DNA of 64,000 nt from Polydactylus sextarius (GCA_016801845.1 CM028914.1:6704501-6768500), one strand, 5' to 3'. Numbered from the stretch's first letter, positions 1 through 13,728 are shown. Program-made: numbers and translations. The notes: generated by a model from the letters alone, not told the origin.

Positions 1-308
1 CGATGGGATTTTTCGTTTTTTTGCGCTTGCTTGCTTTTGAAGACTGGTTTGGAGTTAATCTCGACCAAAATAAGGATTTCCAAGAAAAAAAAAAAGATGT
101 CGAGTCTATCATGTGTCCAGACTCAATGAGATATATATACATAAAAAAACAAGAAAAAAAAACATCTAACCTATCTTGTATATATTTTATACTGCTTCTG
201 TGTGCTTTCTATTTACAGTCTATGCAGGGTGCCACCGGCCCGTTTGACGCCTCCCGTTCAGTGACTTTACTTTCAAATGTTTTTTTTCCACTTTGTTTGC
301 TGAAATAG

Positions 309-335
309 AAAAAAAAAAAAAAAAAAAAAAAAAAA
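309..335. repeat. poly(A) tract
   Basis: Uninterrupted run of A of about 27 bases. A simple repeat with no gene attached. Confidence 0.9.
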
Positions 336-420
336 CAACTCCGCATGTTTTAACGTGAGTGCAACGTGTTTTGTACCATAATGTAAGACTTTGCAGAAGT
401 AAGTTCATTAGCCTAAGCTG

Positions 421-550
<130 letters not shown>

Positions 551-1885
551 GGTGATTCCAAGTCCTTATGTGTTTATGGTAACATGTTTGTTTGAATAAA
601 CTCCAGGAAAAGAGAGGTTTATTTTCAAGTATGTTTTAGAGGAGCATTTTGTGTGAGAGAAAAAAAAAAATCGCTGTGGTCCAATATTCATGTTAAGACG
701 AGAAAAATGAATCGCTCGGTGAATTAGCTTCATTTTAAAAAACAAAAACAAAAATAGTTTGTTTCAGAAATATGAAGATATTTAAAAGATTAACTGGAAG
801 AGGCAGATAAATCTGGAGATTTGTTAATTTTGGATCTTATTCTAATTATTATTAATTATTATTATTATTATTATTATTATCCCCCCAGGTTTACAACATA
901 TTAAATTACACTTTGTCTACAGAGGACAATGATGTTTAAAACTTTCATATTTATTCTTATTTCTAGGCACCAATAGGTTTGCTGTCTTAAGTCTGTCCTA
1001 TTATTACAGGTTATGAGTCTAATTACACCTCTGCTGCTCCTCTTTTATCTTTTGCGGATGAAGTGTACCCCCACCACCCACCCCAAATAGATTTATCATT
1101 TATTTTTGACGTGATCTTTTATCGCATTGTAATAACAACACACGATTATTAAAAGTTGGACTCAAGTCACATTGAGGTTCGTCGGGCGCCATCAGGGACC
1201 CACATATAAACGAACATACTGTGTATAAGGTTTGATGCGTCTCAGACTCAGATGACTGGAGCCAAACTGCATATTTAAGATGAAAAAAAACAAAAAAAAA
1301 AAAGTATGTACACACAAACTGAAGCATTTTCTCTTCACGGGTTTAAATGAGATGCAGGAGGGGAAAAAAAACTCTGAAAATGGATCAAAACATATTGAAA
1401 AGCGGTTTCTTACTTTCTCTTCCAAATGAACACTAAATAAATTCAACCAATAGCTTCCATATCTTGTTTTCTAACACCCTAAGAAATCCCCATATCTATA
1501 TTACTCACCATTAGACTGATATTAGCGCGCTGCACTGATGTGATTGTGTGTTTAAACTGATAGTGCTCTGTGAAGGGAGGATGTTAGGATTACAGCCACT
1601 TTAATAAACCATCACACATAAACCAGTCTTCTGATTACTAATAAAACAGCCCGAGGCACCTGAAGAATTACCACATAATTTATATGATACTGTTGCAATA
1701 ATAGTACGTTTTAATTTGTGCTTCACTTTCGTTTCTAGTTTTACAGTCCACGCACCAGATTTTACACAATCATACTTTGTCATTTTAAATATACTACACG
1801 AATTACTGATCTGGTTTAACATAGACAAAAGTTGATCTGGGGCCTTTTGGTGGTAGTTGTATATTACTTTTATTAGTGTGATAAT
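551..1885. other. Intergenic DNA, no gene recognised
   Basis: AT-rich sequence with an (ATT)n tract at about 846-880 and several short A-runs. The open frames are short and low-complexity, and none resembles a protein I know. No tRNA or other structured RNA was noticed. Confidence 0.6.
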
Positions 1886-2292
1886 TTTATCTTTGATTTG
1901 AAATGTGTCTGTGATGCTTCAGTGAGAGTTTACGTTAAATTTATTGCACCATTTTGACAATAATTTTCCATCACAGGAGATGAAAGTGACTTTATCTTGA
2001 TTGAATGGAGGATTTTTTGGGCAATTAACTTTTAATAGTACTTATACCACATGATCATTATTTGTTCTATATATCTATATGTTTTAAATTCTGGCTTGTA
2101 GTGTGTTTATTATACTGAAAATTGTCTTTATGGAAAATGTCTGTTATTCCAACAACATCTTGTGTGTGAAAACTTTCCTCCGTCAGTCGCCTTCTCTAGT
2201 ACCTGTGGCAATCCTATACTATTTCACCTTGACTTTTGACTTGTAGCGTGTCTGTGACATGCAAAAGGTGAGTCCGTGTTAAACATAAGGCG

Positions 2293-2328
<36 letters not shown>

Positions 2329-2699
2329 GAAAAATAATCTCCTAAAAATGACACTAAAGTGTTTTACTTTGACATGTAACGTGTCTGACGCTCATAAGTA
2401 AGTTTTCTTGACCTTAGGCTTTTTCGTAATTAGCCTGTGACTCAGAAGAGTCTGGTAATATTTCATCTTGACTTCTCCTGTGTTTGGTTCTCTAAAGTGA
2501 AGTTATCTTGACTGAATTTGCTGGCTTGTTTTTTTTTTTTTTTTTTTCCTCTGGGAAGTGCTTCTCCTTATGGCATCTATCCATCTTAATAGCACTTATA
2601 TCACACTATCATTTAATACTATTTATGCATATATATATATATATTACTATATCACAGGCTGTGCGGTGTCTGAAAAATACACACACACACACGTGCGTG

Positions 2700-2747
<48 letters not shown>

Positions 2748-2860
2748 GCTCCTCTAATATTTCATTTTATCATCTAGTGAGTCTGGGACACTTGGATGAC
2801 TTTATTAGTTTGGTGCTTTTATCGCATATAGTAAGTCTGAAACTCAAAAATGAGTTCCTG
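1886..2860 (+). repeat. Degenerate tandem repeat (minisatellite-like)
   Basis: A theme recurs at irregular spacing of roughly 50-150 bp: a CTTGACTT-like or TTTATC-like segment, then a TGTAGTGTGTCTG-like segment, then GAC and a GTGAGTTT-like segment. Instances start near 1886, 1988, 2084, 2222, 2360, 2460, 2650, 2761 and 2813. Copies are strongly diverged and are interrupted by a poly(T) run (about 2295-2326), a second T-run near 2528 and a CA/TG tract near 2681. I infer an old tandem array; unit boundaries are uncertain. No coding potential was seen. Confidence 0.45.
2681..2746. repeat. (CA)n followed by (TG)n, inverted dinucleotide tract
   Basis: About seven CA units are followed directly by CGTGCG and a long TG run. 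The two halves are reverse complements, so the tract can fold on itself as a hairpin. The short frames crossing it are low-complexity artefacts. Confidence 0.85.
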
Positions 2861-3059
2861 TAGCCCTCAGGTGCCTTTTGGTGTTTTTTTTTTACAACTC
2901 TATAAAACAATAAGACAGAATCATTAATAATACAGGCATATTTATAGACACCATGCGCTGTTTCTATTTCTGTAGCTCTTCCCTTGGCTCTGACCCAGGC
3001 TTACTGAAGCTCTTTGTCGTTCAGCTTCATCATTCGTAACAAGTTACAACAGTAACATC

Positions 3060-3330
3060 AGCAGCGCGCGCGGCTTTAAATTCTTTCAATGGGCGCGCCC
3101 GCGTGCACAGCGCGGGGGAAGAAAGTTTACTCAAGGCGGGCATGCGCACTGGCTGTAATAGCAGCTATCGGCTTTGATTTGAAAATGTTTGACTGGAGAA
3201 CAGTCACTAGGAGCGTATAGTGATTCCTAAGAAAAACAAAGCGCGCACGCTGCCGCAAATGTTACCCATAATTCTTGTTTCCGGTTATAAATAAAGAGAC
3301 CGCGCGGAGCCGTGAGCGCGCCGGAACCTG
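3060..3330 (+). promoter_or_regulatory. CpG-rich segment with TATA box, candidate promoter
   Basis: CpG dinucleotides are dense here (for example GCGCGCGCGG near 3064 and GGGCGCGCCCGCG near 3090), whereas the flanks are CpG-poor and AT-rich. A TATAAATAAA box at 3286-3295 would put a start site near 3315-3325 on the plus strand. No convincing coding frame follows within the next kilobase, so the transcript could be noncoding or spliced, or its first exon untranslated. The promoter reading is an inference. Confidence 0.4.
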
Positions 3331-3446
3331 GAGAGCAAAGTTCAACACAAGGCTTTATAGCCAGTAAATATTTGAACTAACTATAGTCGCTTCTCTAAAG
3401 TGTTGAAGAAAGGACGTAGGAACACAAGAGAACAGAATAACACTGA

Positions 3447-3456
3447 GTGTGAGTGA

Positions 3457-3493
<37 letters not shown>
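3447..3493. repeat. (GT)n microsatellite
   Basis: GTGA-rich lead followed by about 17-19 GT units. Simple sequence just downstream of the candidate promoter. Confidence 0.9.
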
Positions 3494-3494
<1 letters not shown>

Positions 3495-3499
3495 TACTG

Positions 3500-5839
3500 A
3501 GTATTTCAGTAAAATTCAGAGTAAAAATGATTAACCAGTGATTTTGTAATTAAATAAGATAATAATAAGAAGAATAAAACTCAAATTCTATTTTTCCTTA
3601 GACATAAGAGTTGAAGGCGTTATTATGGGAGCTCAGAAGTTATGAGTATGTCTCCATTCGTCGTTTGTCAGCATATTACTTGCAAATGAATACAATTCTT
3701 GGCTGCATTCACACAATTTATGGTTACAACATTTAATGGCAGCGCTGCAACTGAACTGACATTTCATTTTTAAACAATAATTGCAAATGAGCTGCTATAG
3801 AAGACGCCACATAGAAGAAATTATACTGGATGTTGCGTCATCACAGACTTTTCCTAAACAAGAACTCAACCAGCAAACTTTGATGTTATGCAAATACGTA
3901 ATCGACAATACTGGTTCTCCGTGAAGCACATTTACAGTTTAACTCTGCTCCTATTGGCCACACAGATGCACTGAGCTGAGTCTGGATTACCAGCCAGGCA
4001 AAGTGAGCAAAAATCCCAGCAGTCTAAAAAAAAAAAAAAGTCCAAAAATACTCCATGTGATGTGTCAACTGGTTTTGGTAAATTCATCAATGGTGCATTT
4101 TATTAGGAATTTGCACCACAGAAATGCAGTGTTACTAAGATGGGTTAATTTGACTTTACCTTCTGCAACATCACCTTCTTATTAAAATACAATTTGACTT
4201 ATTTTGATTTTTATCGTACTTATATTCTTTTAACATAAACATTGCTGAGGTTATGCTAAAATGAGCTATGAAGAGAACTGAATCAAGAATCCAAGAAACC
4301 AGGGTTAAATAGTATTTTGAAAATATATAACGTGAAAGACAAAAGGGAAAGGACGGCAGCATTTTTCTCCCTTTCAGAATATCATCTTCCCTGGTGGCAC
4401 ATAGTTACAGATTTGCTCTAAATGTTTGACAGGTAGTGTTTAGCATCTACCACCCTGATGCAATAAATGGGTGGAACTTGGATTTGAAGCCATTTTGCGA
4501 ACGTGACCACATTTGTGTGACTGACATCTGAACAGTCTCTGCAACGTCTCCTATGCAATATAGTCCTAATGAACAAATCAAGCGCTCTTGAACCAACGCC
4601 TTTCCTCAGCTACGACCACAATGCTACTCAGCTTCTGTTGAGTTTTCTGCTGCAGCAGCTGCCACAAGATCCCTGGAGCAACTCATCTGATCCACAAACC
4701 TGCGCTACAGCTGCTGCATCCTATAAACATACAAAGTCCCTGTTTACATCTAAACCTGCAGTTTATCCAGAAGCACTACCCAGACTCTCTAATATAACAA
4801 TACTGACCCTGTAATCAAACAATAGCAGCAGGGGTCTATTAGGACAACACGGCAGCACCGGCCCTTATCTTTCTTGATGAGAGTGATGTTTATGTCTCTG
4901 GGTGTGAGGCAGCAGCTGCACCTCCCGAAACAAGACAGCAGTCCACACAAATCAGGTACAACCGCTTTACGTTTCTGGTCCATTGGTTTTCAGCATTATC
5001 AATACTGTTTCAATATCTCATGAAGCTATTAGTTTCCATTAGTTTTTATTTGAGAAAAATAATGAAACAGGAAGAATATACTGGATCCATCACAATGAAC
5101 AACTGGACTGATTTTATCCCCAGAGCTATTGATGATTACAATCTAATCCAATTAATAAAACCAGACACTTACATGGATGTGTATACTATTTACATAAGTC
5201 TATTTTAGTATCTACAGGCTGATTTTGATATCACATTAATGAATCAAAAGTAATGACTGGTTTGAAGATAGAAATCAGGTAAAAACTGTAGCATTCTTGT
5301 TGCATTGTCCTTTACAGCTGCACAAAGTACTTTGATATTACAAAAAACCTTTATTTTGCAGAATTGCAGCACTTGATGCACCTTCCACGCAAAAGCGAAC
5401 CAACAGGCTGAATCCTGAACTGCTGCTGACATTTGATTGCTTTTGGATTAGTTGCCATGAAACTCACATCACAAACAATAACTCAAGATGTTGCATGTTT
5501 TGCTTTCATTTACTTCAAACTCACTTCTGGTTATCACATCTCTATATTTTTTTTTTTTTTTTTTTTGAAGGGCAGGGCTGTCTCCAAAGCACTCACTGAT
5601 TAAGTCGGTGTTTGGCTTTGTGTCCAGTGTCATGTGTCACTGTGGTGTCAGCTAACCATGGCTCAGCCAGACCGTCATGGGTTATAAACATATTGCAACT
5701 GCTGCAGGTTTGTGACACAATATTGACCACTGTAACTTCAACTGTTCACTTGTAAACAGGTACTGTAAGCTCACTGTATATGATTGTGTTTTCACAATCA
5801 TATAGAGATTGTAAATACTCCCCAAATACTCAGATGCAA
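3500..5839. other. Intergenic DNA, no gene recognised
   Basis: AT-rich, non-repetitive sequence with a T-run near 5551-5567. An 81-codon frame at 4569-4814 (plus strand, ATG start) is the longest here. Its composition is Ser/Thr/Gln/Leu-rich, it matches no family I recognise and no splice structure supports it, so I do not call it a gene. Confidence 0.55.
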
Positions 5840-6290
5840 CAGGCCAAAACTATGTGAACATCTGGCAAATATTTAGATTTTTCATGGGTTCCTGTTACGA
5901 CATATATTGAAATCTTAAAGAATAGTGAGCTTTCAGTTTTTTGGTCACAGTTTTGGATAGTCTATTTATTATTTTTTAGATAACAATACCCCTGTAGAAA
6001 AGCAGGTCCACATAGAAAGTTTTTGGTGTGGAGGAACTAGACTGGCCTGCACAGAAACCTGACATCAAAGCCGTCCGGCACCTTTAGGAAGAACTGGAAC
6101 ATTGGCCACGAGCCAGGCCTTATCATCCTCTCTAATGCTTTTGTGGTTAAATGAGAGAAAATCCCTCCAGCCAGGTTCAAAAATCTGTATGAAAATACCC
6201 TCCAGAAGAGTTAAAGGAGCAGATTGATATCCATAGTTCACATATGGGTTTAATGTTCAGGCGCCCACATACATTCTATGATGTGTATAA
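5840..6290 (+). mobile_element. Decayed, internally deleted Tc1/mariner-like DNA transposon
   Basis: The stretch at about 5990-6235 reads as the C-terminal catalytic part of a Tc1-family transposase gene, including the recognisable segment around 6029-6130 (GTGTGGAGGAACTAGACTGG and what follows). It is broken by stops and indels. A terminal-repeat-like AGGCCAAAACTATGTG lies at the left edge (about 5841) and CAGGCGCCCACATAC at the right edge (about 6259), in the inverted relation expected for the ends. Most of the roughly 1.6 kb full element is missing. It cannot encode a functional transposase. Confidence 0.7.
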
Positions 6291-9240
6291 TATTGATTTC
6301 AGTATAACTTGGTTCTGTGAATCCTGCAAATGCAGCAATAAAGACGAATAATTCTACCTGTTCAAATCCAGAAAAAATGACATCCTATTTCCACACAGAC
6401 AGATTTCACAAGGGCTGATGGAGATTCTTTTCCATTTTGTGCAGTTCCATTTTATTCTGTGTGTGTTTGTTTGTCACAGAATAAACAGGCCTGTAGTTGT
6501 TTGTTTGATGCAACACAAAGTATTTCACAAACCTCCAGGTGGGGCGCCACCACAACCGAGTGTGTTTGCTGTTTAGTGTTTGATAGTGAGCTAACTGAAA
6601 ACATCTTTGGAATATGAGGACAGTTTCTTACCTTTGTCAATGATCCTTTTTCTGGGCCTGAGGCAAAAGGTTGTGAGAAGGATCCCCAGGCTATTTCTAC
6701 TTCCTGGTTCTACCATATTTGAAAAGGAGAGGGGGGAGTATGACTGAGATAAAATTTTAAAACTAGTGTTTTTTTTTAAGGGTGGTGGTTACATTTACAT
6801 TTCAGGCTGTAATTTATTGTCTTTGTGTTAACAAAATTGTATAAATTGTTTGACCGTATAACTCTATGAGTCCAAACTGTCTGTATGTGAAACCATGGTA
6901 AGCTCCCCTACTGTTGGTTTAGTCCACTCCAATCAGTAACTTAGAGGGTATATAAGAGGTGGAGCTATCAGGAGTTTAAAAGAGCTTATTTTGACACTTA
7001 TAATCATTGCGTCAGCTACATCCACTGATCACCCTGTTCTGTTTTATGATGACTAGTTATTAAAGGATGAAATGTCACACTCATATGGGTCCATGTGTGT
7101 TCAGATATCATCAGAAACAGAGCAGAAAGAAAACTGTTGAAATCAATAACACACAACACACAACAAAACACGGTTGGTATGATGTGTAGTCAGAAAACAT
7201 GGGCTGGTTACAATAAGCAGACTGAGAATTCTACTTTTCTTTATAGGGAAAACACACAACAGGTCAACTCCTTTACATTTTCTTGTAATTTGCAGTAAAA
7301 AACAGGAAATTATTACAAAATTACAGAAATTAGGGTGAGTGTCAGTGCAGAGGAGGCTTGTCCCTGTTTAATCTTCAAACCTCAATTGAATAAAGTCATT
7401 GTTTCCAAGCTAATATACTGTATATTGTTCCTTCACACTGTACCACAACACTGTTAAAAAACCATTAAAAAACGAAGTGCTGCACACTAGTGAACTAGAT
7501 AAGAACCGTGAATATAAATATACAGTATTTTATTTTGTGGATATCAAACAAAACCAAAACTGTACTAATTTGCAGCTGGAAATCTCATTTTATGTTGAAA
7601 TATACAGTGTCCAGTTGTGGTGGGAAATTATTACTTTTTTCATTTGAAAAAAAAAAAAAAAAAAAAAAATGTGAATAAAACACATTGCTTTCAGTTTTTA
7701 ATGATTTACATTATCCTGAGAAATACAGAGCACAGAATTTCTAAACATAAATAATCTATTAAATAATTCTTTAACTAAGGCATGGTCAAAGACTCTTTTT
7801 ACATAAAAGGATAAACATTGTATGTGGACCTACAATATGACTAACATATTTTATCCGCAAAATGAGGAAATCTCATAATTATCTGTGTAACTCTCAGTGT
7901 GTTTCCAAAAAAAAAAAATCCTCGAACGTGATACCAGCACACTGCTCAGGATCTTTCTGGATAGAGCATCAGCCAAATGCCTCGAAAAGCCAATTAACTG
8001 CCTTTTTTTTATTTCCTTCCTCTTACAGTATTTCACTGTACGTCCAGATTTCACAATACAGTCTATAAATCTGATGAGCAGTTCACATTCACATTCAGTA
8101 TGACACAAAGTTATCTTTGTTATCTATACAAATGTATTTTTAATCTAATCAGTCTTAAGTCATCCCGACGCTACTAATATTAATTGCTATAACAAGCCAA
8201 CGTTGATGTTGTGCTGCAAAAAGCAACACTTTAATTTATGGAGCTGAAAATTTATTACAAAACATTGGATCACTTGGTCAACAGAGCGTATGGCCCGCAG
8301 CGCATGCTAATGCAAGCCCTAGTAACAGCCTGAATCACTATACAGTAATTATATGTGTCCTGAGAAAATGATGTAATTACCACTAAGACTATATCTCTGT
8401 ACCGCAGTAATTCAGTCAAAGCTGACACATGACAGTCATTTTGGGATTAGTGACTGCGCTTGAGCTGCAGTGTTGAGCTGCAGTGACTTCACGGCCGAGT
8501 TGTGTGTGTGTGCGTGTGTGTGTACCTCTGTACTTAAAACACACAAAGGAGTCTCCATACTGTAAAGACTCTGGTTTCACATACTACAATGATCAAATTA
8601 TCTCACTTCTTCATCAAAGCTCCTTAGTAGTAATTGTGCACACGGTTGTATGAAAAAACTACGAGTTGACATAAAGAATTCTTCATTACTATATAGTCAA
8701 ATATATGTGGACATGTTGACTATACTAGACTATCACATCTATACAGTATTTCATTAAAAAAAAAACACTGACGTTAACATGTTCATAAGGACTTCAGCTT
8801 CTTATTCTTCTATCGAGATTTTCGAACCAAGAAGCAGAGATTTTCTGCACAGCCGTAGTGAGTTTGGACACTGATGTTGGGTGTTAATTGTGTCTCAGAG
8901 TCAACACAATAGTTCACTCTCAAAGGTGATGGATGGTGTTGAAATCAGAGCTGTTCATAGGCCAGTCAAGCTCTTCAAGTCCAAACGTAGGAAAAATGTT
9001 TCTTCATGGTTTTGGCCGTGAAGAGTCTTCCTTGAATAGTTGGATATTGTCTTAAATGTTACGAGTTCTGCCACATTGAGAATTGATATGCTGCAACTCC
9101 AAACCACAAATTACATCATAATATCTGTAGACCATTCACACACACACACACACACACACAGATAAATATATGAAGGTTTTGTGTTCACAGAAAATGCAAA
9201 ATACAGTAACAGCGACACAGCCACACATTCCCTGAAGAAA
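6291..9240. other. Intergenic DNA, no gene recognised
   Basis: AT-rich sequence with a poly(A) run at about 7647-7669, a TG-rich stretch near 8504-8523 and a (CA)12 tract at about 9137-9160. The short frames at 6452-6640, 7095-7298 and 7851-8108 show no recognisable protein and no supporting splice sites. Confidence 0.55.
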
Positions 9241-9440
9241 AGTATTTTTAGCACTAATAGCATGTCACTATGAATGGCAATGTTGATAGGCTGGTCTGAC
9301 CAGACTGAAATATCTCATTAACTTTCAGTTGGATTGCCATGAAACTGCATAGTGGCATTCATGATCCTCGGAGGACAACACCCATACTCTCATGGTCTCT
9401 TGATGATTCCTACAGCACCGCCATTAACGTGACATTTTTT
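9241..9440. repeat. Degraded teleost dispersed repeat
   Basis: The segment containing TTGGATTGCCATGAAACTG followed by a 'gcattcatgatcctc' motif resembles a high-copy repeat I know from many teleost genomes (theme: ATGGATTGCCATGAAATT, then an ACATTCATG motif). This copy is diverged. I cannot assign its class or exact ends without a repeat library. Confidence 0.4.
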
Positions 9441-10799
9441 GAAGCAGACATTCATGTCCCAACAGAATGAGCTATAGAAAAGATTTAAGTTAATTAAACA
9501 TGAATCCCATTAGCACCATCATCGGGAAAAAACTTATTTTCCTATCAGCCTCAAAGCTATTTTGAAAATGTTACAATCCTATTAAAGCTTAACTAAGACA
9601 GCAGAGATATTAAACATGATCAGTTAAACAGCTAAATGTTAGCATTGGTGTTCTGAACATGTAATATTCACACATATTTAGACTGGACATATTTAGATTT
9701 CCACTTGTGGAAAAAATATGTATCAAATGTAGTGGTAGACACATCTTTTAGACACAATACTAAAAACAGGGTATGTCATAACTCATAAGGTGCAGGCTTC
9801 TTGGAGATGCATGTTTTTCGTGGGATGTCAACAGCTGCAATGGATTTTTGATGGGGAGCTTCTCTGTTGCTGATATGTTAGTTCAGTCTGGACTCGGCAT
9901 GACATCCATTACCAAGATCCCTCATATCCCCAGGAAAATGTTTTCCTTTTCACAAAAGTAGTACTGACAACGTTTCTTTTAAATAGGAGAAGACAGCGTG
10001 AAACTGCCATTTATCAGCAAAACAGACAACAACATGTTTCTGTCCACACAGATGAGAACAGTCAGTGGTAGTCTAATAGTTACCGCTAAATCACATGGCG
10101 AACGGACAGAATGGAGTGTATTTGATCAAATAACAAATACTATACAAATGTCTGTGCAAAAGTTAAGCCCCGGTTACTTTTTGGCATCAAGCACACGCTG
10201 TGATTACTATCGGTGGTGTGTCTGCAGTGAATCCCAAAGCAGATGAGCCCACATGCTAAACACTGGCCCGCGTGCTCCCTTCAGAGACTCCAAACGCAGA
10301 CTTAAGTCAAGATTGACTTTCTATGACATTGTTATCATTATTTGGCAGTATCAGATTGCAGCTACTCATCCCCCGATCCTATCCCCACATGGCCAGGGAG
10401 TGAAACTGTGATTCACACACTAGAGAAATATGGTCCGCTATCACACACAGCAGCTACTTGGAAAAAGCCCAGAAAGCCTCTCTCCTACTTGTGGTTTCGA
10501 CTTTCTTCTTTCACTAAGTGATGAAGGTCGCACTCCATCTCTCTCCTTTCTCTTCTGTTGCTCTCAGGGGCACTAGACATTTATGCTGGGGAGAATTATT
10601 ATTTTTCCATCTCAAGGTCTACACAAAAATTTAAAAGGCACCTCCACCTGCCCCGTCTCACTCACCTATTCTCGACTCTATTCTTTTCAACTCCTTTCTC
10701 TCTCTGTCAGTCGTCTTATCCCCCCTCAGCTGCACTCCTCACGATCTCTGCTTGTTTCTTCCTCATTCCTTCACCTAGTCTGTCTGCCTCTCTCTGGTT

Positions 10800-10834
<35 letters not shown>

Positions 10835-12552
10835 GTTGGACTGCTGGCAGGGCAGAATTAGAAGGTGAAGCTGAAAACGGATTAAGGAGCCAGAATCCGG
10901 GGAGTTCAGTAATGGGAGGGCTGGCTTGGCTGCCTGCTGCTTCTGGCCATCAGCTGAAGCCAATTATCTGACGGGAGCCACATCTGGCCCAGCTCGGCCT
11001 TGTCAGAACAGCTGTCTGGTCACTTAAAAGCACCCGTCCCCCTCCCCCCAACCATCTCCTCACCCTGAAAAGACAGAGGGTGGCCTAGCAGTTAATCAAT
11101 TAACTGATCAATAGAAATTAATTCATTAACAATATTTTTTAAAATAATTATTTATGTCCTTTACTAAGGAAAATATCCAAACGTCCGCTGGTTCCAGTGT
11201 CTCAATTGTGATGATTGCATTGTAAGTTGAATATCAATGAGGAATTAAAGCCTACACAGAAGACTCTGAGGGTGAAATTGTGATTTCATGCATTTTATGT
11301 TCATGTTCCGAGGGTCTAACATCCAAGACAAATTCTTTACAGAGCAAAAACTTTTTAAAAAACCTATTTACAAAAGTCTCTGCACAGTAAAGAAAGCATC
11401 ATCATTACAACAATGCAGTATGTAAAGTAAGGGGTTACAATTGATAATTTCTCTGCAAAACACATTACAGCCCCATTAATACTCCAGATTAGTGGAACAA
11501 GACTTTTTTCCTTCAAATCCCAGTAATCGTTTCACATGCTTTGTCACTTTCCACTGTGGTAAAACAAAGGTGGAAAAAGTAACATTTGGATCGTAGAATC
11601 GGCCGCTATAGAAATTAAAGAAACTGCTGCAGGTGTGTCCACATGAGACATTAACATTAAAATGACTTTGTTTTTGACAGGCAAGAAAAAGACCTGAAGT
11701 GTCTCATACTGATTCTATTGTGGTTCACAAAATAAAACTTTCTTTATGTGATTTAATTTGACCGATGTTTGTTTGGGTTCTAGTTGGCTTCACTGTAAAA
11801 AAAAAAAAAAAAACAATGTGAAAATCTGACAAATGATTTAATGTAATGTAAACGGCTTTTCAACTTGACTTATTCCAAATGACAGGCATTTTGAAAAGCA
11901 TGAAAACTCAAATGATCGTATGAAACAGTGAACTACACTCCAACACAGGCAACATGCAACGTGCAACGCTCCAAACTAAATGATTGGTTATTTACTTTCA
12001 GTTTGTCTCTTTCCATTGATTTGATCAACAGACATTTTGGGTTTCTGGGAATTATTAATGCATGTTCTTTTTCACAATTCATCACTGAATCTAGTGTGGC
12101 ATTTTCTCTTTTTTCTGGTCTCCTACAATCATCAGAATGAAATTGATCTTATTTTGTAGGAGCCAGAAAAGTTCCAATAACATTTAATGACCTTGGCAGC
12201 TCAGCATCTAATCACTGTTGCTTGCCAGTGTGGTCTTTGTTGTAGCAGAGGCATCTTCAATTCTTCATGGCACACACTCATGTCATCACCGCTCAGTGGG
12301 CAGTCAAAGCGCCATCTCTCCACTCCATCGTCAAAATACTTGAATTAAAAATGTAACAGCTAGGTATTTGCATCTACCCTGTTTGAGTCCTACTGTTGAT
12401 AATGTGTAGTTCCATCAACGTGGGAGGAGCACATCAGCCCATGAGCGCTTGCATCAACAAGAGTAGAGTTAGCTTACATTTGGTTTATCCCTACGATATA
12501 CACAACACTGTTAGTGACAACTGAAGATCCAGTTGTATTTAAAGTAATACGC
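9441..12552. other. Intergenic DNA with some CNE-like sequence, no gene recognised
   Basis: Contains a (TG)n tract at about 10805-10831 and, at about 10832-11035, a higher-complexity GC-balanced stretch unlike the AT-rich surroundings, which could be a conserved noncoding element. Frames at 9998-10246 and 10558-10971 are not recognisable; the latter runs through the TG repeat. No splice structure was seen. Confidence 0.5.
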
Positions 12553-12670
12553 TTAAAGGAATAGTTTGACAGTTTAGGAAATACATGCTCTTGAATTTCT
12601 TGCCAAGAGTCAGATGAGAAGATTGATACAATAAATCTAGTCTTGTGTCTAAATCTGTTCTCATCGAGTA
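12553..12670 (+). repeat. Degraded teleost SINE/MITE-like dispersed repeat
   Basis: The order AAAGGAATAGTTTGACAGTTT, then a GGAAATACATGCT motif, then TTCTTGCCAAGAGTCAGATG and AGAAGATTGATAC follows the consensus of a very common teleost dispersed repeat (rendered from memory: AAAGGAATAGTTCGACATTT... CTTGCCGAGAGTTAGATGAG). Only the 5' part is present. The family name is left open. Confidence 0.6.
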
Positions 12671-13722
12671 AAGCTTTGTTCCCTTGCGATGGTGTTTTCC
12701 AATACCACCACCCTCAAGCCTCCCCAGCCTCCCTGGAGTAGTGGTTGGGGCTTATGTTGGGTTGGTTAGGTGTAGCGGACATACTAACTGTTTGGGATCA
12801 GATTAAATTAAGCAAAACAAATATTGACAGGTAAACTGACTTCAACACAATGCCAGACCATTTCTTGGATGAGTGCATTAACCTCCTGGAGTCTCTCACT
12901 GCTGCCTTACAACCTCACAAAAACAACACAGCTCCAATATGAACCAGGCCAAAAGAAACAGACCCCTGGAGAAACTGCAACGTGAGATTTTTACACTCTG
13001 TTTTTTTTTTTTTTTTTTGACAGATTAACCAGATGAGTTAAAATGTGTTAATTAGTGAGTTTTAGCTAAACTAAGCTGTCATATAAAAAGATCAGAGAGG
13101 TAGGAAGAGGCTTTTTGTGACATACGTTGGCAGCATGAACACAGTCCTACTGATCTGGCTTTCATTTCACTCTTTTCTCTTTGCTGATCTTCTCCTGATG
13201 GCGATCTAGTCAGGAAAACACAGCAGCCCTATCTGACTCATCCTTTACCAAACCGTAAATCAAATAAATCCCCTTCCTACTGACTTTGACCCCTTTCTCA
13301 TTTTGCTCCACTCTCCAGGGCTCAAAAGGAGAACATGTGGTCTGGTGGAGGACTGACAGGGAAAAGTATCCTCTGGATCATTGGCAAGTACCGGACAGAG
13401 TGCTGCAGAGCAATTACACTCCATTCTAATTCCATGTGTGAAAATAAACACTGCTGAAAACAAGAAAACCACACAGTGACACACACGATGAGGTGAAATC
13501 TGCCAGAATCAGTTAGCAATGGAATTCTGAATCTAAACCACAGACTACGGTTTTCTACAAAGCCTGAAAAAGTCCATCTTATTCGCGGGTCAGTGCAAGG
13601 CTACATTATCGTAAATTAACCGCAGAAACAACACTGTTTCAAATCTGATTCTTACAGAAAACTTGTTCAAAATATTCTGCAAACTGAATAAAAAAACATG
13701 ACAGTGGAATATTTTCACAGGT

Positions 13723-13728
13723 TTTATT
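13723..13728 (-). terminator. pcbd2: Poly(A) signal of pcbd2
   Basis: AATAAA on the minus strand about 65 nt after the pcbd2 stop codon, which gives a very short 3' UTR. It is the nearest canonical signal downstream of the last exon. Confidence 0.6.

Noticed and set aside
4569..4814. 81-codon ATG frame
   Set aside because: No recognisable domain, no splice or promoter context; length is within chance for this AT-rich DNA.
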